A stretch of DNA of 64,000 nt, taken from NCBI GenBank assembly GCA_945910005.1, contig OX246744.1:39411274-39475273 (forward strand), given 5' to 3'. The position numbers were made by a program, and so were the translations under genes. The notes beneath the pieces are model-generated. The model saw only the letters and a list, made by a program, of their open reading frames with translations, made no database searches and was not told the DNA's origin. This document shows positions 21,270 through 33,260 of this stretch, one piece after another. How positions within the stretch are numbered: position 1 is the first letter of the stretch; each line of letters opens with the position of its first letter. The DNA comes from Isoperla grammatica. Taxonomy: Eukaryota; Arthropoda; Insecta; Plecoptera; Perlodidae.

Positions 21270-21720
21270 GCATCAACAAGAGCTATAGAAGAAGATAAGG
21301 AAGAAGCTGAAGAGGAAATTGGAGGTTACACTTCAATGCAGAAGGGAATAACCTTAGATAGAAGTAAGAAAAGAAACTCAAGGAGGGGAGAATACTTAGG
21401 AATTGATGATGAAGATTGGACCTAAAGGAATCGAGATGAAAAGCATACAAGCTCAAGACATCCTAAGAGTACCTCAACAAGCATTTAGAAGAAAGGAAAA
21501 TTAGTTTTAACCTGGACAAGAAGCTAACCAGACAAGAGAGGCCCAAGAAGAGAAACCTAGAAGTAAAAGAAGGCAGACAAGGAAGATAAGAAAGAGTGCA
21601 AACAGCAAAGAAAATTCGAGGGCACGTTTCAACATTGAAAGGAAGGGTTCTGGATCAGACAGGAGGAATACAGGAAGAAAAGGAAACGTAGAAGATTATG
21701 AAGAATAAGCGAGAGCGGTC
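21270..21720 (+). other. strand-asymmetric purine-rich tract
   Basis: About 450 bases are dominated by A and G on the plus strand (for example GAAGATAAGGAAGAAGCTG). It may be the 3' untranslated part of the adjacent LINE fragment. No open frame of note. Confidence 0.55.
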
Positions 21721-21777
21721 GAAAATCTTTTAATGTAGGGCCAGAGTTATTTTATGCACTTTGTCATGGGTAGTTAG

Positions 21778-22832
21778 TAGGGTTGCCGTTCGATATCAAT
21801 TTCAGCATCGATAATCGGACCAGTAAAATCGATTATCGATCGCGATAATCGACTTAAAAAAATATCGATCGATAATCGATAATCGAATCAAAATGACGTT
21901 ATTTTTCGCATAAGAGGCGGACCATTTGCGAGTGTATTGTTTTCGGGGATATTGTGCTGTTTGCCCCAAGATGCTACTCTGCCGATATCGAAGATGAAAC
22001 TGGAGACTGCTGGCTGTAGTAGTGGGGTGGTCCGTGGAAATTGCTTTGTCATTGGCTTGACCTTGAGCCGGTAGGAGGGGCTAAGGAGGTTGGAATGCAG
22101 GAGGGGCGGTCGGCTTGCGCTGGGAAATGCGCAGTTGTCATTCAGGATTCACGACAGCCGGTTACACACCACGGATACAATACACGCGCGAACAAATAAA
22201 TAATGGACCGGAAAAAGACAATAGTCTGAAATTGGGATAACTTTAATTAAAATAAAAATTTGATGTCGCGTAAGCCTTACATTTTCGTAAATGTGTAGGC
22301 TACTAAGATTTGTCATGTTACCACTGTAAGCCACTTTACCATTACACTTCCTACAAACTACACTCTTACTGTCAATGATTTTTTTTTTCATTGACACGAA
22401 AACCAAAGTTTTTCCACACCTCACTTCTTAGTTGCGGCGGAGTAAACAGATCTGTTTTAGCCGTGGTCAAAAACATCGCGCAAACAAGAGAAAAAAAAAA
22501 CGGATCAAGAAACACGTGCTCACTGCAGGCGACAGGTTACCGCTCACGACTAGGCCGGCCCAGTCCCCCTTCTACTGCTCGACGGGGGGGAGGGTAGGCC
22601 TGGGTAGGGAGCGGGGGATGAGGGGTGGGGGTTGAAGCTACTACGCTGCCAGGCGCCACGCACGTCCGAAGCGTAACGAGCGGTAAATTTAAAATCTCGG
22701 CCGAGCGAGCCATTCGATTATCGATCGATTATCGATATAGTGATAATCGATTCGGGAAGACTGAATCGATTATCGATCGTTTCGGCAAATAATCGTATCG
22801 ATCGATATATCGATTATCAAACGGCAACCCTA
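21778..22832. mobile_element. non-autonomous hAT element with ATCGAT arrays
   Basis: Termini TAGGGTTGCCGTTCGATA and TATCAAACGGCAACCCTA are inverted repeats with few mismatches. A perfect 8-bp duplication GTAGTTAG flanks them (21770-21777 and 22833-22840), diagnostic of hAT. Both subterminal regions are packed with ATCGATTATCGAT-type palindromes. The centre is GC-rich and non-coding; no transposase is visible. Confidence 0.9.
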
Positions 22833-22836
22833 GTAG

Positions 22837-23172
22837 TTAGTTTATAACTTTCCTCCCGTCGACTGCCTTGCAAACATCGTCTTTGCATTCCTCCACGGCC
22901 ACCGCCTCTTTGATGATATCTTCCACGAAGATACGTAGTCCCTCGAGCGTGTTCGTGACGCTAATAGTAAGCAACTGTTGTCATATATCCTTCAAGTACG
23001 TCTCTTCGTAGGGATCGTACGTCTTTTCGCTACAAATACTTCCGCCCTTATTAACCACCCTGCACTGGTTCGTGTTGTCAACACTCTTGAATCCGTTGGT
23101 GCTCGCGATGTTCGGCAATGACGCGTGTTTCTCGTTGGACACAACCTTGTTGATAATATCAAAACAGAACAT
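22837..23172 (-). pseudogene. unrecognised reading frame broken by one in-frame stop
   Basis: From ATG at 23172 a 63-codon frame starts MFCFDIINKVVSNEKHASL and ends at a TGA. The same frame then stays open for 47 further codons (including LEGLRIFVEDIIKEAVAVEE) to a TAA that lies in the hAT target duplication. GC content and codon use are unlike the AT-rich surroundings. The product has four cysteines but no family was recognised. A non-ATG restart, stop readthrough or simple decay are alternatives; decay is most likely. Confidence 0.45.
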
Positions 23173-23394
23173 AGTGAAACAGGTGTGGGATTAATGGCAG
23201 ACCGTTATTGGACTATACACTGTTCATCGTCAAATGTATTATAAAGCGCAATATCTCGAATGCTCTTCAGCACTCTCGACAGGCAGTCAAATACTATTTG
23301 ACTTTTGACCTTTTCATATTAACTTTTGACAATTAACAGTCTTTAGTCCAATAATGGTTCACGCTCCTCCTCAGCCTTCTTCCCATTGACACTC

Positions 23395-23500
23395 CTCGAC
23401 GCCTATCTTCTCCGTGCTCAACTTCTCGTCCCAGTCGCAGCCCGCGTATCTACGCTGCCCTGCAGTACTGCCAACACTCTCGGCCCAAGCATGCGCGCAC
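23395..23500 (-). pseudogene. decayed relative of the duplicated zinc-module gene
   Basis: On the minus strand GTGTTGGCAGTA(C)TGC encodes the CWQYC motif seen at residues 31-35 of the protein at 17748-18356. Shortly after, GCGTAGATACGCGGGCTGCG matches the part encoding LRRDAG, with about 20 bases deleted in between. The frame is broken. It lies near the broken frame at 22837-23172, so the two may be pieces of one dead locus. Confidence 0.45.
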
Positions 23501-23670
23501 TTCTGCCATCCGGGCCTGGCGGGAACAAGCATACAACCAACACAAACTATTTAATATAGGCCTACATTTTTATTTTATTTAAATATGCGTAACATACAAA
23601 AGTTTAACTTTGGAAATTGAAACATTAACCTCTGAAAGTACCAAACTTATTTTTTTCTTAAATAAATAAA

Positions 23671-24327
23671 CTAGGAAAACGCTCTGTTTGACGCGTTGAT
23701 AAGCGAGCGCGTCAATATCTACGAACTTTCTGGCGAAAAGTTTTCAATGCTAATACGAACAACTATTACAACAATTCAAGAATGCGCATTGCAAAAATTG
23801 TTCTTATTTCCATGGCTATTATACTTTCCGACATTGTTGTATGCAGTGCAATGTGCGTTGCTAAGAATTTTCGTGGTCATGTTTTCAACACGGTCCGCCA
23901 CCGTTACTAACACTTATTGACAGCAATAGAAATGTAATTTCTGCCTCTAATACGTATTGGATCGCGTTTACATTAGTATGTTCGTGACCGGACAAAAATT
24001 TACTATAAGATAGCCACCTCACATTTTGCCGTTACTGCGTTTTAGAAAAATATTTTCGAGTAACTTTCGTGTAACTTTGCCAATATTTATCAGATCGCCA
24101 TTACATTAGCATATTATTCGGGACCGGAAAAATTTGTAGAAAAATCTGGCTATCTCACATTTTGCCGCCATTTTGTTTCAGAAAAATATTTTGCAGTAAC
24201 TATGGTGTAACTTTGTAACTTTTCGAACGATTTTGCCTCAAAACTATACACCTTCAATCCACATCAAGGCTTGTGAATGGTCCAAATTTCAAGTTGATCG
24301 GACTTTCCGTTCGACCGCTATCGACGG

Positions 24328-24358
<31 letters not shown>

Positions 24359-24412
24359 CAGAACGAAGTGCCATAAGAGTCAAGTGGAAACGCTCGCTTC
24401 GCTCGCTTAATA
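23671..24412 (+). repeat. ~745-bp repeat family, copy B
   Basis: Full-length copy from CTAGGAAAACGCTC to CGCTCGCTTAAT, inserted next to the end of a tRNA-SINE. It keeps the 42-codon frame at 23782-23910. Its A-rich internal tract is a 27-base A run. Confidence 0.85.
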
Positions 24413-24829
24413 AAATAAATTCACATTTAGAGTCTATCCACTCAGTAACTAAACTGATTTGCAGTGGGGGACTTTAAGTTAAAGTGACTAAACCAACCCT
24501 GTAGGCTTCGAACACCATCGACGAGTGAGCGATAACCAATCAAAGATCGATATTTCAAATATGAAACATATGAATCAGTGATTGGACAGTGCGAACACCT
24601 GCGGACAAATGCCAGAATCAACAAGGCCGATTCAGAACAACTTTGAATTTATTGAGTGCTTCGTTGCTAGGACGGCTCCAAAGTCACCGTTTACTTATTC
24701 CTAAGCCAAGTAGTAATGGAATTGAACCAACATTAGAAGTTAAAAAACTTCTGCCTGAAGCGGGATTTGAACCCGGGACCTTCTGCATTGGAAGCAGGGA
24801 TGCTAACCACTGGACCAACGAGCCATCTA
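24413..24829 (-). repeat. tRNA-derived SINE, full-length copy
   Basis: Nearly identical in order and content to the copy at 6131-6539, with the tRNA-like head at 24760-24829 on the minus strand (CCAGTGGTTAGCATCCCTGC, GGTTCAAATCCCG). Confidence 0.8.
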
Positions 24830-24834
24830 AATTT

Positions 24835-26435
24835 TCTTAATTTTTCCAGCCGGTGGTACCGGCAATATTGCTACTTTAATCCAATTTACGTCGAACTAAG
24901 ATTTGTAAAAAATACGTTATTGTGAACAACAATGTTGATTGCAGTTCAAGAACGAACTTTGGTCTCCAACCTCATCTATATAGGGTGTGTTATTCACGTA
25001 ATGCGTATGGCGGCCATACTGGTGGCCACAATGTCATGTGATTGGTAGTTCATTGTTACAATGATTCAGATGGCATTTGGTGCAAATTCAACTGTTCTCT
25101 AACTTTGGTTTGCTAATGTTAGTTGAAAGAAGTTCATGAATAAAATCTTTGTCTCGATTGCTCTTTTAATTGTTTACAATGGCATATAATAATCTTATTC
25201 GTAAATTTTATCGAGGGATGGACTTGTACAAATTCTCATATTTGCATTGATTTTTCACAATCTATTATGTTAAAGATATTGTAACCGTGAAAGTAATAGA
25301 TATTATAACTGAAAAAAAAGTGAAAGTCTCTTACCTATATTTTGATCTAACTTGTAAGCAGGGCAGTGGTTGTATACATTCAAATTTTGATTATTTCTAT
25401 ATACTAACTAAAAAAGCTTGTAGATTGTCGTGATTACATATTGATTTGATATTAATTATTGCATACACCTAAATATATGTACTTACTTTAGAAAGTGCGA
25501 GCTATAAAGGTTTAAGCGTACACACAGCATTATGGGAACTGCGCGTTGCCTAGCGCTAGACAGCCTAGCATGGGACAACAGAGAGGGGTCGGTACAATGC
25601 AGATGACAATGAAGGTGTGATTGTTACACACTGACTATTATAAGGAACAAAGAACAGTAGTGCATCCTAGAGGCTGAACCACAAACTGTTATGGGTAGAG
25701 ACAGAGTCGATACAGAAGTTGGCTCTCTTTGGAGGAGAACTTCTTTATCGATCCAATGTGTGGAAAATAAATGCCTCCCGCTACCAGAGTCGATAAAGTT
25801 CTCCTCAAAGGGGAAACTTCTCATTGGCTCTGGGGAACGAAGGGATTATTCTATAAAAGAACAGTTATTTCGTGTATTACCCTTATTCATATTTGGGGAA
25901 GCTCATTTTAAAAAAGAACTTTTAGAAAGTTGAGTTGACCTACGAAAAATTTAACTTTATATAAAAGTTCAAGTGCGCTTTTGAAAATTCTGCAGTTCAA
26001 GTTCACTTCAAAAAATGATTGTGATTTTTAAAGGTTAATTATCATTTTTGTATAGGCCTATTACGAAAAAATATTAAATTCTCCATGCAACGTTTAATTT
26101 AAACTGCCTACGAGTATGCTCATGTAAAAACAAAAGTAGGCTATGCAGCATGCCCATACGTCTAGTAGGCAGCTTGCCAGCAACCGTTTGATTAACCTAC
26201 ACATTCTACACTTTCGGCACTGTGCCCCCTGCTCTACCATGGGAAGAGAGTGAAAAAGATGCAATAAGTGTATCGGTAAATCAAACATTCTTCGATCAGA
26301 GTCGACATGGAAGGTTCGCTCTCAATCTCATTGGTGCTCAGTGATTTCCCGGGTATTCTACGAACCAATCACAGATTTTGTACAACATTCAGATAATATC
26401 TTTTCGTTTTTGTGTTCTACTTCATAGATGTAAAT
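24835..26435. other. no gene recognised
   Basis: AT-rich, with several short frames lacking domain features. Nothing supportable was found. Confidence 0.5.
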
Positions 26436-26439
26436 GTTC

Positions 26440-26680
26440 TTTATATCTATTGTTCTACAGACTGCCGACTTCCGAGTTTCACTACTAACGTGCAGGCCTA
26501 CTGCACAATAGAAATATGCGAACTTTTCCAAATTCTTAAAGTACATATTTAACAAATATTTTCAAGTCAAAGTTCATTCTTGCCAAAATTGAATGCGATT
26601 GTTTGAAAGTTCACCATCCTAATTCGAACGCGTTCATTTTTAGAGTTACTTCCCCAAGTAGGCCTATGCCCCTATTATAT
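26440..26680 (+). repeat. dispersed repeat, related to 11985-12250
   Basis: Shares GCCGACTTCCGAGTTT, CAATAGAAATATGC and CTTGCCAAAATTGAATGCG with the copy at 11985-12250. Confidence 0.5.
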
Positions 26681-26954
26681 GATTGGTTGATAGCTATCAT
26701 CTGAATAGTGACGTCATACCAAATACTTAAATATACAACCTTTCCAGTTTTTGCAGTCATACATATCTGTACTTTCAGCTCTTCTTTAAAAATGAAAATC
26801 TGTTCAAAGTTATTAAATGTAACTATTCTTGTGTTCATGGAATCCTATTCTAGTAAAATTACATAAATAATGTACAATCTACCAATTAGGTACCAGTGCC
26901 AGTGTTAACTTCTACATGACGCTTAGCAAGAACAACGTTTACATATTAGTGATG

Positions 26955-27250
26955 AGTGATATTTGGCCTTAACGTCTTATATTTTTGCAACTTGGCTAAT
27001 CAAGGCGATGAGTGGGTGATAATGAAGATGAAATTGGGGGCTCTTTGGTAGAAAGGGGCAAGTTGGAGGGCACGTGAGGAAAGGAGAAAGGGGAGGAAAG
27101 GGTATTGGAGTGTGGACTGCACTTCGTCAGACTTCTCCTTCTCGACCAGTCCGGCTAGGGTGGCCCTACCAGAAGCATACGCTTCCACCGGCATAGCTCT
27201 CGGGATCAACAAAGTACGCAAACCTGCCCATCACGATAAGGTAGCAGTCC
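26955..27250 (-). repeat. dispersed SINE-like repeat, 3' modules
   Basis: TTTTTGCAACTTGGCTAATC and GCGATGAGTGGGTGATAATG correspond to the complement of the family end at 32970-33050. GGTGGCCCTACCAGAAGC and CACCGGCATAGCTCTC at 27155-27205 recur at about 46540-46585. Confidence 0.45.
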
Positions 27251-27545
27251 CTGGGAAGGTTACATATTAGTGCTTGTTGTCCTACCTTGTTTCTGCCATA
27301 CCCACCCACAATAGACTCCGAACATGCTTAATGGTCGCCGGTCCCCGTATCTTGGCTATTCCTTCTCTGGAGGGGTTTGGCCCTGTGGAAAGATAGAGAC
27401 AAATGTACAGTATGGTAAAATAAGTTGTCTGTGGTATGGAAATGCAAAGTACTAATACAGTTATAGTTCCATACTCGGTATTGTCATTTTTAATTCAAAC
27501 TGGGATTTGTTGGATCCCGTGGAGTTTGAATGAAATTGCGACTAC

Positions 27546-28832
27546 TGCGTAAGATATGACGCCAGACATAAACATAGCAGCGAGGTCAACCAACAAATGC
27601 GTAAGCTATGACGCCGGACATAAACATAGCAACGAGGTCAACCAATAACTGCGTAAGCTATGACGCCGGACATAAACATAGCAACGAGGTCAACCAATAA
27701 CTGCGTAAGCTATGACGCCGGACATAAACATAGCAACGAGGTCAACCAACAAATGCGTAAGCTATGACGCCGGACATAAACATAGCAACGAGGTCAACCA
27801 ACAACTGCGTAAGTTATGACGCTGGACATAAACATAGCAACGAGGTCAACCAACAACTGCGTAAGCTTTGAAGCGTGACATCAACATAGCAACGAGGTCA
27901 ACCAACAATTGCGTGAGCTATGTTGCTGGACATAAACATAGCAACGAGGTCAACCAACAACTGCGTAAGCTATGACGCCGGACATAAACAGCAACGTGGT
28001 CATCCAACAACTGCGTTAGCTATGACGCCGGACATAAACATAGCAACGAGGTCAACCAACTGCGTAAGCTATGACGCCGGACATAAACAGCAACGTGGTC
28101 ATCCAACAAATGCGTAAGCTATGACGCCGGACATAAACAGCAACGTGGTCATCCAACAACTGCGTAAGCTATGACGCCGGACATAAACATAGCAACGTGG
28201 TCAACCTACAACTGCGTAAGCTATGACGCCGGACATAAACAGCAACGTGGTCATCCAACAACTGCGTAAGCTATAACGCCGGACATAAACATAGCAACGT
28301 GGTCAACCAGCAACTGCGTAAGCTATGACGCCGGACATAAACATAGCAACGTGGTCAACCTACAACTGCGTAAGCTATGACGCCGAACATAAACATAGCA
28401 ACGTGGTCAACCTACAACTGCGTAAGCTATAACGCCGGACATAAACATAGCAACGTGGTCAACCAACAACTGCGTAAGCTATGACGCCGGACATAAACAT
28501 AGCAACGAGGTCAACCAACAACTGCGTAAGCTATGACGCGTGACATAAACATAGCAACGAGGTCAACCAACAACTGCGTAAGCTATGACGTAGACATGAA
28601 CATAGCCACGTGGTCAACCAACAACTGCGTAAGCTATGACGCCGGACATAAACATAGCAACTAGGTCAACCAACAACTGCGTAAGCTATGACGCGTGACA
28701 TAAACATAGCAACGAGGTCAACCAACAACTGCGTAAGTTATGACGCTGGACACAAACATAGCAACGAGGTCAACCAACAACTGCGTAAGCTATGACGTAG
28801 ACATGAACATAGCCACGTGGTCAACCAACAAC
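27546..28832. repeat. 52-bp minisatellite array, ~25 units
   Basis: Unit begins TGCGTAAGCTATGACGCCGG and continues through ACATAAACATAGCAACGAGG. The period is exactly 52 in the first units, and variants with a 2-base deletion (AAACAGCAAC) occur in the middle. Many units contain AGGTCA, while others have GTGGTCA. Toward the end pairs of variants (GACGCGTGACAT, GACGTAGACATG) recur as a higher-order block. The period is not a multiple of three, so it is not coding. Confidence 0.95.
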
Positions 28833-29160
28833 TGTGCTGCTTTGGAAACATTTGGGAACAACATTGAATTACTTGAATTGGTAGATGTGTAACAGTGTTT
28901 AGCGAGTGGGCATAGTTAGTAAAGTACTGCACAGCCCAATACGACAGCTTGAAGCAAACTGTTGGCTTCCTAGGTTTCATTTAATATTTAAGAAGGTTTT
29001 GTACCAAACAAAAACATTGATTTACCCTCCGTATTTGTCATATTTATTATTATTTGTTTTTAATGGCATACTCGACAGCTAGATATGACAACGTTAGAAC
29101 GTTAGCCTTGGAGTCATCTGTTAGGACTGGCAGGGGTATTATAAGTTATTAATTGTGGTA

Positions 29161-29355
29161 CAGTGAAACCTCTTTATAGCAAACTCTCAGGGACCAGAGT
29201 ATTATTTTGTTGTAAATAATATTTCTTTATAAGGATCTTACATTCTTATGTATAAGAACCCTCTGGGACCCTAGAGCAGCCTTGACTTCAAAAACAGTTT
29301 GCTATACAGATCATCATTGTCTTATAAAGACGGTTGTTATAAAGAAGTTTTACTG
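29161..29355. mobile_element. Tigger-like MITE, ~195 bp
   Basis: Left end CAGTGAAACCTCTTTATAGC and right end complement CAGTAAAACTTCTTTATAAC are inverted repeats of Tigger/pogo type. TA precedes the left end; the right flank is CA, so the target site is mutated or imperfect. Confidence 0.7.
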
Positions 29356-29502
29356 CATTATGAAGCACTCAACACCTAGCTTATACAATGTTGACCATTT
29401 AGGCTCCTCATATGACAGGTAGAGCTACCCTGGATTAATTCTACCCTGGAACCAGTCCGGGGTTTACCTTACATAGCCTAGGGGTGTATTGTATATTACA
29501 TT

Positions 29503-30127
29503 CAGAAATGGGCAGTATCTAAAATACATATATTTAAAAAAACACATTTGAAATACTTTTGTAAATCAAATATTGTGTTGCAAAGTTTTTGTATCTTGTA
29601 TTTTTTTCTATTTTTTTATATTTCTTTTAAATATTTGTATTTTATTATATATATATTTTTTTCATCATTTTTAATATTTTAAGAATAGTTTTTTTTACAC
29701 ATTTACACCTCCTTGCACCAAATCACCCAATAGTCCTAAATGCACCAACGTCGTTATTAGTGTGTTTGGTTTCAGCTTTCAACAAACATCACATGAAAAA
29801 AGCATGGCATGTTTGTTTGTCGAGAATCTCGGCTTACCAGTAACCAGAGTTTAAAAAGTTGGTGAAACCTGCCCAAAGAGTGAGTTTTTTTTTTTTTTCA
29901 AGTACTTAAGTAAATTATGTTGAAATTCATATTTATTGATTTACTAGTTTAGCTTGGGACTATGCTTTTCAGCAATATGTATTTTGCATTTTGAGTATTT
30001 TAAAAATACATTTGTATTTTTATACGGATTTGAAATACAAAATTGCCAATGTATTAGTATCTTGTATTGCTAAACGTTGTGTTCTACAGTATTTTATATT
30101 TCAAATAAATTTTGTTTCACGTCTGTG
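29503..30127. mobile_element. hAT-type MITE with ATACA/TGTAT arrays
   Basis: Flanking 8-bp direct repeats ATTACATT (29495-29502 and 30128-30135) bound an AT-rich element starting CAGAAATGGGCAGTATC. The interior is rich in inverted TAAAATACA/TGTATTTTA motifs. The right end CACGTCTGTG matches the left end only loosely, so it has diverged or the boundary is off by two bases. Confidence 0.6.
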
Positions 30128-30459
30128 ATTACATTTGCTACCATAAACCATGAATGAATGTAAAAAAGCAATCTATGAGAGCTGCTTATGATCTTTACGT
30201 TTGATCTCTATTTTCAAAGGAAACGTTTTAAAATGGTGGCTTGTAACGACATGGTTAACCGTTAGTAGGCCCTATAGTATCACATGATCAATATGTTATA
30301 CTTAAATAATAACTCAAGTTGTAGCGAGATGCATTTTGGCAACTTTGGGTCTCAAGCGTCAGGAAAAAATGTGATATTTCACAGAAGGCCGTGACCACTT
30401 TGCATTGTTACTTGAATTTCTTTTTATTTCTTTGTTGTTTAGTATCTTTTAATTTTTAA

Positions 30460-30647
30460 GGCTGGTCCACACAGATTTTAAGACATAATGCATAAGGTTT
30501 TAAGACGTTGTTTTAAAAACAACAATGAAAACAACGTCTTAAAACTAAAACTTTGTGTGAACGCCAGTACGTGTTTCCTATGATCCAACTTTATTACTAT
30601 GCGTTAAACCTTAAATTGTATGTCTTAAAAATCTGTGTGGACCAGCC
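30460..30647. mobile_element. TTAA-flanked MITE, copy 1
   Basis: Perfect TTAA on both sides (30456-30459, 30648-30651) and terminal inverted repeats GGCTGGTCCACACAGATTTT. TTAA targets are used by piggyBac and Kolobok elements. An internal hairpin is built on GTTTTAAGACGTTGTTTT. Non-coding. Confidence 0.85.
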
Positions 30648-30701
30648 TTAATGTTATCTAATATAATACCTTAGTATACAACTTATCATTTTTGATGTTA
30701 A

Positions 30702-30887
30702 GGCTGGTCCACACAGATTTTTAAGACATACGATTTAAGGTTTAACGCGTAGTCGTAAAGTAGGATCATAGGAAACACGTACTGGCGTTCACACAAAGTT
30801 TTAGTTTTAAGACGTTTTCATTGTTGTTTTTAAAACAACGTCTTAAAACCTTATGCATTATGTCTTCAAAATCTGTGTGGACCAGCC
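30702..30887. mobile_element. TTAA-flanked MITE, copy 2, inverted relative to copy 1
   Basis: Same family as 30460-30647 but with the internal sequence in the opposite orientation; flanks TTAA and CTTA. The two copies, 54 bp apart, together form a ~430-bp imperfect palindrome. Confidence 0.85.
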
Positions 30888-30899
30888 CTTATGTTCTTT

Positions 30900-32765
30900 T
30901 GTTAAACTCGGTTAACATACATATATAAGGTTTCAGGTTTTATTTTCCTGTTTTACTTAGGATCGCTGCCATTGGCCGGATTTATAACACGACGCCTCTC
31001 ATTGGCTGGGCTAAGAATTCTTGGTATAAGAGCTAACATTGCTATGGTTTCCTTAAATCCTAAACCATAGAAAAGTGTGTAAATGCCATTATGCTTTTGG
31101 CTTGATTTGATTTGATTTTGTTAAATCTTAAATGTTAAATAAGTGTGTAGTTATTGTAATAATATACGTGATTATTGTAATAATATAATGTTAACAATGT
31201 AATAGTTTTAATTTAATTTAATGACAAATCAAAATTCTAAATACTGTAATGTATTGATAGATTGTTGAAGATGCTAATAAAAAATCAAAATAGCCCATAC
31301 CAACAAACCGATGAGCGAACCAAGTCAGTAGGGGAAGAAACGCATCAACATGCAGCGTTTATCCAGTATTATTGGTTTTATTACTCTACGATGAAATGAT
31401 CTGTTTAACATTTAATTTGTTAAAATTTATAATTACATTATTTTATTTTATGTATTTCCTTATCAGAGTCAAAACTGATTGGAAAAAGGGGTATTTATGG
31501 AGTGTTCTGTTACACTTTGAAGGTTGAACTTAACATGTGAAGAAGGTGGCATTCATTTTTGTGTTGTATGATTACATATAACACTACAAATGAATGACAC
31601 CTTTATGTATCAAATCAATGCTATGAATCAAATCCATTATTCTGAAGTTCGCAAAGAATCCCAGTCCATTTAGCATGTGTGTCATGGCTGTGAAATGGAA
31701 ATTTGGAGGAACTTCGACAGCCAAATTAATTTTGATGACCAAAAATAGTTAAAATTGTTCATAAACATTTACTAAATGCTGAAACATAAGAAAAGTGGGT
31801 TTTCGGTATATTTCTTGGAAGAAATGAGTTCAAAAAGTGTAACAGCACACTCCATAAATACCAAAAAAGGAGATAACAATATAACTAATGCCTTCAATGC
31901 TGCTAAATGCATGAAATGAAAAGATATTGCCATATAAAAAAGTTAAACAAAGTCAAATTGAAATGCTGCCCTTTGCATTGATTTTCTACAATAAATAAAA
32001 TAAATAAATTCACATTTAGCCTTAATTATAAATAATATTGGTAATATATGGGACCCAGAGACGTACCAGTTTAAACTAATTTTTTGCCGAATTATCATTG
32101 TATTTAATATTTATACAATTGGAAGAAGGCGCAATTTATGTTTAATGTTAGATACCAAAAAAAAGAATACACCGTCAAATTATATGTTAATTCGTGGGGA
32201 AAAGTGAGCTTAAACTGGTGAGTCAAAAACTCAATAGTTCACTTAACTTCACTTGACTCGTTCACTTTGCTAGTTTGGTGAGTCAAAACTGGTGTCTCAA
32301 AAAATTACATCTTCTTTCAATATTGTTTTAAACCACGAGACTTCGTGTAGAAAAGTGAGTGAGTCGCTGTATCCCATATTTACCATAACATGTTGTAGAG
32401 GAGTGTTTTAGAGTGTTCTAATGTAAAAGTGTAGAGTTCTGTATGACAGTGACAGCTTACCGGTCCTCGCCTCCGGGACAGTCGCGTCACGTAAACGGGA
32501 CAGGACAGGCTGTCCTGGTCTCCCAGAGCTCGAACCAGGACTCCACGCTTATGGCACTCACATGATTTAAATCAATTATATATAATTTTCAGAGCTCTTA
32601 ATTTACAGACTGTCTTGAATTGAAATGAATGCAGCTCTAACTTTAGTTGCGTTTCCACAGATATAAGCGATACAGGTAACAATGGGTGGAGCAAAATCGC
32701 GTTTTACTGTAACTGCAATTATTGAGCTGTGATATTTACAGGTGATTGTTATAACTGATAGGCCC
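30900..32765. other. no gene recognised
   Basis: AT-rich intergenic sequence. CACATTTAGCCTTAATTAT near 32010 may be a scrap of a tRNA-SINE tail. Nothing else was seen. Confidence 0.5.
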
Positions 32766-32769
32766 GTCT

Positions 32770-33050
32770 AGACCCGGGGAAGAATATGCCCATTCTGACT
32801 CTGCTAGTCGTACGATGCGACGAAAGGAGACCCTGTCCCTTTCCCCCCACTGTCCCACTGAAGATTGCTCCTCCCACTTGGCCTTGCCCTCCCTTGCTGG
32901 ACTCCCCTTACGACGACCCCCGCGATGTGCAATGGATTTGATTCACTTGTAGCGGTTTTTCATCTTCATAAATCACCCACTTACCGTCTCGATTAGCCAG
33001 AGTTGCAAAAATATGGGACGTAAAACCCAAATATCATCATCATAGTTACA
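32770..33050 (+). repeat. SINE-like repeat with ATCATC tail
   Basis: Contains GGAGACCCTGTCCCTTTCC as in the copy at 7060-7320, then CGTCTCGATTAGCCAGAG and GGGACGTAAAACCCAAATA, ending in (ATC)n. The end module recurs at 33125-33260 (inverted), 13327, 26960 and 49195-49250. Confidence 0.6.
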
Positions 33051-33124
33051 TTCTTGAGTGGACATTCGTACTTGCGGCTGCCTTTCCTCTATGATGATCG
33101 TAGGGAATATAAGAATATCTTTGA

Positions 33125-33260
33125 CGATGATGATATTTGGGTTTTACGTCCCATATTTCTGCAACTCTGGCTAATCGAGACGATGAGTGGGTGATATATG
33201 AAAATGAAAAGACGCCACATGTCCGAATATCAAATCCATTGCACATCGCGGGGGTCATAA
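33125..33260 (-). repeat. SINE-like repeat, inverted 3' half
   Basis: Complement of the last ~135 bp of the family at 32770-33050. The two facing (ATC)n ends lie 75 bp apart and form a large inverted repeat. Confidence 0.6.

Noticed and set aside
27546..28832. CRISPR-like regular array
   Set aside because: Units are contiguous 52-bp tandem copies without variable spacers, and the DNA is eukaryotic.
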